This document shows, one piece after another, positions 51,330 to 61,179 of a stretch of 64,000 bases of DNA. The notes beneath the pieces were generated by a model. That model worked only from the letters and a program-made list of their open reading frames with translations, searched no databases and was not told where the DNA came from. This DNA is from Opisthorchis felineus (taxonomy: Eukaryota > Platyhelminthes > Trematoda > Opisthorchiida > Opisthorchiidae). The first letter of the stretch is position 1; each line of letters starts with the position of its first letter. The translations under genes and the position numbers were made by a program. The stretch covers positions 276,214 through 340,213 of the forward strand of contig SJOL01006417.1 of NCBI GenBank assembly GCA_004794785.1, given 5' to 3'.

Positions 51330-54300
51330 TTTTAATTTGGCATCAAGTTTTACGCCAGTTGCGTAAAGTACTTATTTTTAAATGAAGTTTATTTTAACGG
51401 GACATTTGACTGATTTTACTCAACTAAATACATTGCACAAAGAGCGCCTTATATTTCAGCCTTATATACATTCGAGATATATGAGCTTTTAGTTATGGAG
51501 AATGCATCCGCGAATTCAGCTGTAGGCTTCTTGGAATAAGCTTTTCCTCTATAACAGCATCTTTATTTGCCGTCATATGTTTTGAAGAAAGGAGGAAATT
51601 GCAGAAAAGAATTCCTCATGAATCGAAAAAATCAACATGCACAGACGGCTTGGTCTGTGCACCTTGTTGGTGCTTCCGCCTATCGTTCACATGACACAAG
51701 CTTAAGCAATTCAAAGAAGTGGACTGCTTCAATGAATTCAGATATTCTGTTAAAGAATGATATCGTGATTTGTGCAGTAATATCAGTTTCCTGCAACAAC
51801 TGAATATGAGTTGCTTGTTTGAGGTTCACCTTGATGATCAAGGGTCAGTGATGTATTTTGGCCTGTGGGGACGAGAAACAAAGCACCTTTGCAGACTGTT
51901 AGTGAAGATTATTCTGTAGACTGAATGGCTGCTAACATTTGGGACAAAACATTCTGATTAGTAACATGTGACTTTCGGGTGTCCAAAGGTGAGCGTGGTT
52001 TACAAGGGGCATGCGAGAATCTTTGATGGCTGATCAGTTAGCAAATCCTCAGAGAGAGGTGACTAGAAAGAGCGCGTATTCCATCACATTGCCTACGTAA
52101 GAAGTACATGTATATCGCATACCGTTGTGTCAAAACATTCTGTGTGGCCACGTCAGCTTCATCTTCTCCGCTGGTGATGATCCTCTGGTGGTGATCTGTT
52201 ACGGCCCAGACTCCAAGCCTCAAAACAAAATGAAATTCATGCTACTGCGGTGGAGCTGCATTAAACATTCCGTATGTATTCCAAAGCAAACGACGGCTTT
52301 TGTCCGTGAAAGAGGGTAGTATAAGAAGTCTGGTTGTACGAATTTAGACTGACAGGTTATACATATTATGACATTTTAAACATAGAGGGATGAAATAATC
52401 AAACAAAAACCCCAGATTCCTCGGCTTGGACTCGAGCATGTGCGGTGATATTTCGAGGTTTAATATGAAATCATTTCTGAATCTTCATGCAGTCAAGTGT
52501 TAGGGGCCAAAGTGATCAACAAACTGTGGAAATTTTGCATCCGTTTTGTAGCAACCTTTTGCGTTATGATGCATGAAAAGCCCACCATCTGCCGACAATA
52601 ATACAAATGAACAATAATAGACGGTAGTCATATCTATCAGGAGTTAAATTCACAAAAGATGCCCACTGCTACCACTTTACTTCATAATCCTGCTAGTGGT
52701 TTAAAGGTGATGCCTTCGGAAATTTCACAGGTCCATTAGATGTGTGTCCGGTTCAAGTTCACCCACAATTATATCATGTCCGTTCATTCTCATGTGTCAA
52801 CGCACAGCTTAAAGAGAATTGGATATGCGTAGAACCAAGATAGAGAGCGTATTCTGGCCTTCAGTCTTTGTGAAACCAAATAATTCTCATTTGTGTCTCA
52901 TTCACCTCAAGCTTAGGCAGTAAGTTAACGGAAATGCCTGACATTCCGCCAAAGCATCGCCTTCTGATGCTTGTCATACAGCAAATGTACACGCAAATTT
53001 TGATTCAGGAAACGTCAGATCCAAATCGCGCTCATTCAGTTGACTTCAAACAACAGTTGAACAGAGCAATCGTCAAATGAACTTAACAAACGTGCGGGAG
53101 TCCAATGCTCAAGGTGAAACAGATTCTTGCCTCCGATAGTTGTCAAAAGGTAAAAATGATGAGACCGACAGTCATTGCTCATCTTAAGATGAGAGGGAAC
53201 CAAAGCTGAATCCTCTTCCCGTTTCCCATGAAACGGGATGGCTTTCTGATCCGACAAAAAACTATCTTTCAATACCTGAACGGATTCCAGAGAATTTCGT
53301 CTGACAATTATGGCAGCAAAGCCTTCGGAATGTGCCGTGAAACTGATGAGTGATTCCGAAATTTGTATGTAATACAAGTCAGTTATAAATGGAGTAGCTG
53401 GGAGGTAACTATTCGCTACGATGTCAAGATCAAAACTTTCTCGAGGTCATCTGTCGTTTTTGCATCACTTATTCTATTACACTGGGGTGATAGTTGCTAT
53501 GAGCTCTTGATTACGACCAACTTGCTACACAGGAAGCCCCCGGCCAACTTGAAAATGAGAAGTCGAGTCACTCATGAAGCGAAGTTCAGGTGAAACCTAC
53601 ATGCTTGTGTGGTTTGGTCAACGCAACGCATTAGGTCGGTGTCTTGGCTACTGATCGAACGGCCTGGATTCTGAGAACGATTTCACGGTGCTACGCCCAC
53701 GCATGATGTTCTCATTCCTTAGGGTACCTTAAATTCCCACCCAGAGAAGATAGACCAAATATCGAGTCACCCTAGAAGTGACTTTGTTGCACGTTAAAAC
53801 TGCATCCGGTAAACATTTAAGATGGTTTAAGATGGTTCAATATGACGTCGAGGCAACTTAAAGTGACAAAAAGGATAGTCGATGAACAAATCAGCACCGG
53901 GCAGTAATCGATCGTCAGTATCTATTGCAAAGTGTCACATTCAACGCTTGACATCACAAAAATTGCAAAAATATACCTTATTGTTTGATTGATTCTTGAA
54001 TCGCCTAAACGTAGAATCTTCAATGTTAAAAACTTATTTTTGACTGACCAGCCTGAAGGTTTGAAAATCAGCTGCCCAGGTTGCCACTAGTGTTTTCACG
54101 TTTGGAACGACACCGAACAGTAGACAAGTCATAAATTGGGACCAGTCCGGCACACACATGGATACCCCGCTTTGTTTATGACAACGAAAACCGTACACAA
54201 CACCGTTAACACTGATGTTAGCGTTTAAGTGAAGGCAAAACCCAGTGTGCACCTGTTGTTGCTGTTGCAGATTGACTTCTAGCAGAATTCTTCCAGGTCA

Positions 54301-54795
54301 ATAAATTAGCCCCAATTCATAGTCTCCTATCCTAACTTTTTCAACCTGTCATGCTGCGCGATCCCATATCTGTATCAGTGGGGTCCTAAAACCGGGTTCT
54401 CTAAAAATTTCACCGTAATTACAAAGGTGCAACAAATGGTGCGGAAGTACCTTACAGGATACGGATAATACAATGACTGATGTTAGGGTATGTCCCTCTC
54501 TGTCAAGAGTACTTTTGGAAATTTTGGCATAATTTACCAAATCAATGGGACAGGTAGCATATAAGTGTGATGTTGAGGGCAAAATATTAGGCATAGTATT
54601 TCAGAAAAGTGAGTTTTAATTATGTGATTCAAAACTGCGATGACGATTGTTTCTGATGTTGGTTTTGGTGTTACCGGCCATGAAGCATGCCTTGAAAAGA
54701 ACGATTTTACACAAGTTTATTTCCTGTCCTAAACTATATTATAACAGCATCCGCTTTTGACTCTCGTTTGTACGCGAAGTTGGTTCCAACAGGAA
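51330..54795. other. Stretch without a recognisable gene
   Basis: The longest frame is 113 codons (53036-53377, minus), with no motif. Nothing else was noted apart from a short AAGATGGTT direct repeat near 53818. Confidence 0.45.
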
Positions 54796-54796
54796 A

Positions 54797-54965
54797 CTCA
54801 ACTGAATCCAGTTGAATCTCTCGTTTATGGTGATCCGCTTCAAATGAGTGAGCTGCATCAGGCCACTTCATGTTTCATTTGGTATGATATTCGAGATATC
54901 GCAGTACGTTGTTGTCCAGACGTAACACACTTCTCATGAGGTTGCTAAAAACTCTTGGAAAACTT
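54797..54965 (+). repeat. Dispersed repeat R1, internal segment
   Basis: This copy carries the part that lies between the inverted arms in the 57.8-58.2 kb copy: GAGCTGCATCAGGCCAC and TTGGTATGATATTCGAGATA. It then continues into AGACGTAACACACTTCTCAT and GAGGTTGCTAAAAACTCTTG, the signature that starts the 45.3 kb copy. Together the copies suggest units joined head to tail. The peptide LHQATSCFIWYDIRDIA from the plus frame resembles LHQAASCFSWYDIRVIA from the other copy's minus strand. That is explained by nucleotide homology; substitutions do not favour silent sites. Confidence 0.65.
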
Positions 54966-57469
54966 TTTGTCGGAGCGTTTTGAGCAAACTTCTGGGGAGT
55001 GTGTTACCTCTAGGAGGCATTTCTTTTCCTGGTTTGGGTTACGGTTTAGTCTACCGATTGCCCTTCTTTATGGCAACCTTAGTGTTACTAAACCCGCCCG
55101 TATTTGTACACACCACCGCCATCTCTTATCTGAGGAAGATCAAATGTCGGATGATTGTATCCAAGTTCAAGTGATTACCGAACTTATCCAAGTTTTGAAA
55201 ACTCGCTGGCGCGAACCTGTAAAGATTTTATAGGGAATGCTACATAGAGAGCTGTAAAACATCACGTATTTAAAAAAACTCGGTGTAGAGCCGACTACTT
55301 CACACGAAAATAACATATAACTTGTTTTTGAATGTTTCAGAATACTGTCACTAAATTTGCCAGAACATCATCATCCAACGTTTTTCACTACGCCACACTT
55401 TTCGCAAGCTGTTCCTTGGTCACCTAAAAGATTGAGAAAATTTGCATTCATCTCATTACGCTTTTTTGGAGTTCTTGGTGATGTAAGGGTATAGCCTAGA
55501 GATCAGGCAAACCAACAAAAGTGCTTCCCTAGAACAGACTGCTTTTGCGTGTTACCGCATGAAAAGGATAAAACCACCATAGAAACCATTAAAAAAAAGA
55601 ATGGAATTAGCCGGTTATTCTGTGCGGTTATGCATGAATCGTATGACTATTTTCCATTCGGCAGCACGTCACAGAGACAATGAGGGACTATGAAAGCTAA
55701 TATTTCGTCTTCCTTCTTGGTTCCACACTATCCGAAATGGAGATCTATTCACTCGTGTGTCCCCATCCATGCTTCAGACTGATACGGTCTCCAAAGTAGA
55801 ACCCCGTTCAGAAGCGGAAATTCCTTCCTTGCTTGCTTAATTTCAAACAAAAGACCGACTAACATAGATGTTTAACTTCTTCGGCACTTTTGAAGAGCAT
55901 TGCAGTTCAAACACATTAATTTTCTGATTAGAGGTGTCTATCCCATCTCTTATTGAAATGTTATCCAGTCAGTTTGGATGTGACATGTCTGCTAACATTT
56001 CTGAGTCCCTTGAACAGTCAGCTGATTCAAACCCGCTATCGATAGATTCATCACAGGAACGTGTCTCGCTCGTAAAATTCATCCATGATGGGTAACAGAA
56101 AAAACATGACTCTCAAGCCTGATAAACCACAGGAAATAGTCATTCGTTTGGTAGAGTGAAGGCTGCTGTAAATACTGCTGCAGGGAACCATTCTTGTCTA
56201 TCAATACAAACTTTTTTTGCCACAAGGTCTTATTAGGTTTATTTGAGTTCACTATCCGTTGGTTTGAACTCTCCGGTTCAGAGGTAGGCAAACCCTGATG
56301 AGTCTCATCTGCTAAGCACCAAAAAGGTCCCCAATTTTCATTGGTTGGGCCAAATAGAAGGAATCCTCGAAGGAATAAAATCAACCTTTTGTTCTTTCGT
56401 GGTAACACTATCTCCATACCCAAGTTCTTGGTATGTGGTTACACTGCACACTTGCAGCTAAGGCATTGAGGATCATGCCTTAGAGACCAACTGGTCACCA
56501 CTCTAATTAAAAACTGCCCTAGAGTACGTCACTCTCAGAATATTTTTGTGATAATCTTACACAACTTCGACCAGGAAGAGCTAATCGAGTCACATACCTC
56601 TCTGTTTAGTACAGCTGCTTTGCTGTGGGTTCTTGAGACCTCGAAATTATGTGCTGTACATGTGCATAGGTGGCTACGGTGCACGCTGCAGCTGAGCGAA
56701 CATCTACATGGTTTCAACAGGTAAGATTTTCCTGACGGCGCATAGAAACAAGGAAACTTCCATATGTGAAAATGTTTGGAGAAGTGTTCGAGAGAAATGC
56801 CCTGATACCAGTGAACTCAGAATGGAAATATAGCCAGTTAACTCATTTTCAGGGCATGCACTGTCTCAGGAAAGCGCTTGCAGATGATTAAGACTAAGCT
56901 AAACATGTGGGAAGATGCTAAAAGTCACAGTTTAAATCAGTAGAGAACAGACACGGAACAATTGATCTAGGTTTTATTAGTATTCGGTATACTAATGATA
57001 TCTTAGCAATAAGTCATTCATTAAATTATTTTCTGCAATAGAGGCCACCGTACATTCGTGTACACTGTATTTTTCCGAAGGTTTCTGTTTGCTGCCATAT
57101 TGCGTCCAGATCGATTGCGTTTAATAACTGGAAGGACGCTTCAGTGCAGCGTATGCCTCCTGGAGGTATTAGCATGAAGGTAATTAGAACTTACCATCGT
57201 CTTCGTTACACACGATGCTTCAGTGATATCGCTCCATTTTTTGCTGCTTGCCCACGACGTTGTGCATTTCTTTCACTTTTTTCGTGCTTGCACAATCCTG
57301 ATTCCCGTCCAGCGTCTTGCAAAAATGTTTTCTCTTACTATGCCCCGCCGGTGCTCCTACACAACGCCAAACACGCAATACTAGGTTGATTACACGTGAA
57401 GGTTTCCTCATTTTCCGTATGGACCCGTTTGCCCTGAGTTAGCTTTTTATATTCAGTCGGGATTCCATC
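54966..57469. other. Stretch without a recognisable gene
   Basis: The longest frame is 114 codons (56079-56423, minus), unrecognised. No RNA gene or clear repeat was seen. Confidence 0.45.
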
Positions 57470-57650
57470 CTGTAAGTGAGGTCAACCTATGAAGGAAATC
57501 CCGGAAGCACTGAACATCTGTTTAATCCTCATTGAAAATTATCAGCAGTGCGCATCTCACGAAAATCCAGGAAGTTTCGAGCCTACAACCTCCCAACTAG
57601 TAGTTAAACACGTAAGCATCCGATCACCAGCGGCTGGTAAGCACTGCGGT
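57470..57650 (-). mobile_element. tRNA-derived SINE, family 2, degraded
   Basis: On the minus strand a tRNA-like head (GGTGATCGGATGCTTACGTG, then ACTAGTTGGGAGGTTGTAGG, then CTCGAAAC as box B, about 57584-57634) is followed by a body ending GGTTGACCTCACTTACAG (about 57471-57488). The same 3' end and box B neighbourhood occur at 20.7-20.9 kb, also on the minus strand. Substitutions at box B show it is old. Confidence 0.6.
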
Positions 57651-57803
57651 TAGCTCACATTTGGACGAAATAGCCACTCCTTCAGTTCCGAAATTCATAT
57701 CAGATGGTCAAATACTGACGAGCTCTTTGAGAGACTACTTCTCATAGAGAAGATTTATGCAAAGTGAAGTATTCCTCCTTGTGGTCTACTTACAGTTTTT
57801 GAC

Positions 57804-58197
57804 TTATACACTCATTTGCATAACAATTTTGTTTTGATGTGAGACTCACCTATAACCCAGCCGATGTTTTCACCGACATTATGAGTAGCTTATTGAGTCT
57901 ATACAATATATCGCGATCACTCGAATATCGTACCAACTGAAACATGATGCGGCCTGGTGCAGCTCATTCAGTCGATTAAGAGCATCATTAATAAGGGATT
58001 CAGTTGGGTTCCAGGTGAGTCCCCCGTCAAAATCAAATTGGTATGAAGATGAGCGTGTAAGTTGAGCCTCGTGCAATTTGAGTTCAAGTAAAAGATAATT
58101 TTGACGGAAACCCGGGGACTGCGCCTACCTGATGAGCTTCAAGAATGGTCGTGGGCTGTCGATGAGCTCTCTGCAACCCTACGTGTATTACGTCTAT
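57804..58197 (-). repeat. Dispersed repeat R1, longest copy, with about 60-bp inverted arms
   Basis: On the minus strand from 58197 it starts TAGACGTAATACACGTAGGG, continues with the GACAGCCCACGACC and GCTCATCAGGTAGGCGCAGT blocks, then ACTTGAACTCAAATTGC. It next enters an arm (about 58061 down to 57998: CTTACACGCTCATCTTCATA..., ending ACCTGGAACCCAACTG). After an internal part of about 130 bp (including GTTTCAGTTGGTACGATATT) it ends in the reverse-complement arm (about 57804-57864, plus strand CTTATACACTCATTTGCATA). Arms agree at roughly three quarters of positions. The same plan with a shorter interior is at 45.3 kb. Minus-strand frames of 65 and 111 codons are the translated repeat. No transposase was found. 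Confidence 0.75.
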
Positions 58198-58199
58198 AC

Positions 58200-60079
58200 T
58201 TATAGCTCTGTTGTCTTTGAATTTGGTATGACCGCGGTATTCCTGTTTCTCGTGGGGACTTGGACGCATCTGAGGCCAGGAGACATTTAGAGCTGTTGTT
58301 TTGTTATTAACACGTTCTCTCAAGACTGATATCAGTACCAAGCAAAAATAACATTTTCGAAAATTATAAGCTTTTGGGCGCGGTCCTCGGTAAGTGACTT
58401 TGTTTATATGTATAGTCATTACACTCGAGCGTGTACACCGGCATTTGTAACCCTAATGCCTAATGCTGTTCACTTTTGGCTGACGAAATCCAGTTACTCG
58501 CATTCAGTCAGCCGACACACGCATGAAACAAGTTATGGTTGGGACCAATCTACGCGGATGGCGCTTTCACGTGCAAACAGCTGATAGTGGAGTGAAGGGG
58601 AATTTTATGCAATCATCGAGTAAACTGAGTATTTTGATCAGTTAGGGTTGCAAATGCTATACTAAAGCAACAAAAATTAAGTTCTGGAACATGGAATTTT
58701 CAGCTAATCATAAACTCATGAAAACGCTCTTAAGCAATTATAAACAAAAACGCCCTATGGAAAGAATGCACATTATCTTCCTCACGGGACGGACCATATC
58801 TAGCTGAGAATAAAGTCGGTCACTTTTAAGAGGCTGGTCTGCATGAAGTGGGGCCGATAATGTGTTGAATATGTCGTCCAGTTATTAATAATCCCAGCGT
58901 TCTTATCATAGCACTGCCTGACCGCACTTAGATGATCAACAACACATTCTTATTTTATGAGTACTGTCCTGAAAAGGGAACTGGCAACGGATAGGGACAG
59001 AGAAGATCCCGAGGTACCATCTGTCGTCTTCTTCGTTTAAGCAACGAACAAAGACGACAGAAACGAGGTAGCTTATGACATCGTCATAAGTAATGAAGAC
59101 AACGATGAAGGCAATCTTCCTTCTGATTGGCGGAGAGCAATTTTGCACCAAAAACCGTTGACTACCTTTCGCTTAACAGCCACAGACCTATTAGCCTTAC
59201 TAGTATAACATGAAAGAAGATGAAACACATTCTGAAGCGGACCATTCTAAGTCACCAGTAACTTGATATTCACCGTGCAACACGGATACTTCCTAAACCT
59301 CTCTTGTATGGTGAACATGCCTGTATCCACAAGAGTCGATTCGTGCGCAAGCCAAACCCAAACATATGATGGGTCCAAATAGACTCAGTCACTCAACTAG
59401 GGTTTCCACCAACGCGATCTCGTGGGTGGCTGACCGAGTATGATAAGTGTGCTTTGCTTCAAATTCGGGGTCAGTGCACACATGACCAAGTTTAGGCCGG
59501 CTACTTTCTCCTTCCAGCTTTGACGCTCTCATCCGTTCTTGAGTAGACAATAGGAAAACGGTCTCATGACGCCAGAAATAACATTGACGTTATTTCTTAG
59601 GGATGCAGTCACTTCTAGGGGAAGTTTCTTCACAAGACACTTAGATTTGGTTATAGTCATCCACAGCACAAAAATATGAATAACTGAGATGAAAGCAATT
59701 GAAACGACTCAATGCGGAAGTTCTCTGATATGTGGTAAAATTTATTTTTGCACGTCCGAAAACAAAAATGTCGATTTCCTGCAACCCTTATATTGAAGTA
59801 TGTGATAGGGATGGTCACAAAAATGTTGAGTGAAAAAAGCAACGTAGGTGAAGTGTATTTTAAAGTATGTGGCACGTTTTGCAATGTTAAGGTAACTCGC
59901 GCACTTGACAAACGTCAGATTGTACGTATCTTACGCAAGGCACAATAATATTTCCTGGAATAAATCTTCCAACTCGTTTTGTACTGTTTTTGCGTTCACT
60001 GTAGCCATTCATCTTCCCTTAATTTACGAGTATTGAATAGTTAGATCGTTTTCCACTTGGTTTGCGTGCAAATTCAATT
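58200..60079. other. Stretch without a recognisable gene
   Basis: Frames are 111 codons or less, the longest being translated R1 repeat. Around 59430-59480 a weak tRNA-like arrangement was noted but not accepted. Confidence 0.45.
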
Positions 60080-61175
60080 TGAATGCGCGTGCTTCCGGCT
60101 TGTGCACAGTTGACCAATTGGGATGCCGGCTTGTGTATGAATCGCATACCCAACTTAGCAGACGCGACAGGAAGGGGATTCATATCGAGCACCACAGTTT
60201 TCGATTTCTCAAGGAAGTTTCACACGTTCCGCCCCTCCACAAATTCGAGACCTGAGAAAATCGAGGGGAAGATCTGCGCTGGGTTGAGGTTTTCCTTTCA
60301 GATAAAACGTTCCAGGTGAAAGTTGGATCAGCCTACTTTTATTTGGCCTCAGCCTCCATTTGGGTTTCTCAAGGCTGTCTCCTAGGGCCATACCTCTTTC
60401 TGATCTACATAAACGACCTTCCTAATACACTGTCAACTCCACGTCCTTTTTTTGCGGGAGACCTGAAATCCTGAGCTTTCAAAGTAAGCACACTTCAGGT
60501 AGATACAGGCGCTATAAACAGTGGTCATCGAACTGTCACCCTATTCTGGATGACGAAAAATGTGTCCATATGTCGTTCGGAGGGTCTCGACAAAGACCTA
60601 TGTATCGCTGGGTTAGAGTGGACCAGAAGCTACTGCGAAGCTAGATACCAAAGGAGAATTTAGGATCTGGTTTTCTTCCAGCGTGCTTTTCTCCACTCAG
60701 AAAAATGTCCCCAGAAGGCATTCGCTGTATTTCGGATGCTCCGGTGCGCCTTTCATTTAAAATTGTCATTGACTTCCATTTACTCTATGAAGACTTCGTG
60801 AGGCCTCTCTTCGAGTACGTTAACCAATTGGTCTACATAGGTGGCAAGAAGGACGTAACCCTTGCTGAGTTTGTCCAACGAGCTTCCACGAGGATGGTTG
60901 CTGGTCTCAAGCCCGCTGACTGACATCTGGCGGTCCTTGATCTCGAGCCCCTAAGGACATCGCGTCCACTTATGCCCTATTTGAGCAAGGTCTGGTGATC
61001 ACCGTTGACCAAACTAACACAGACCAACCACACAGAAAGAGGCACTTAAAGCTTAGAGTGCTCGATTTTATTGGACAACAATTTTTCCCATTTCGGGTAG
61101 TGGTTGGTAGAACAACCTTCATTCAGCAGTTCTCCACGCTGCATCTAGGATCTAGTTCGAATCGTATTTAGATTA
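60080..61175 (+). mobile_element. CR1/jockey-like LINE reverse transcriptase relic
   Basis: Plus-strand frames give RT blocks in order: VFDFSRKFHTF (motif A, 'LDFSKAFD' type, about 60198), VFLSDKTFQVKVGSAY (about 60281), VSQGCLLGPYLFLIYINDLP (motif B, about 60364-60423), FFAGDLK (motif C, FADD changed to FAGD, about 60446), DDEKCVHMSFGGS (about 60550), YEDFVRPLFEYVNQLVYIGG (about 60785-60844), KKDVTLAEFVQRASTRMVAG, TYALFEQGL (about 60972) and HRKRHLKLRVLDFIGQQFF. This is the standard order for the RT and C-terminal part of CR1/jockey-type elements. The catalytic Asp is lost, and stops and frame changes are frequent, so it is inactive. No endonuclease part is visible upstream, which fits 5' truncation. 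Open frames of 72 and 78 codons are pieces of it. Confidence 0.88.
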
Positions 61176-61179
61176 TCCT

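Noticed and set aside
59425..59490. GTGGGTGGCTGACCGAGTAT ... CAAATTCGGGGTC resembling a Ser/Leu-type tRNA
   Set aside because: Stems do not pair convincingly and box B is out of place; not supported as a tRNA gene.
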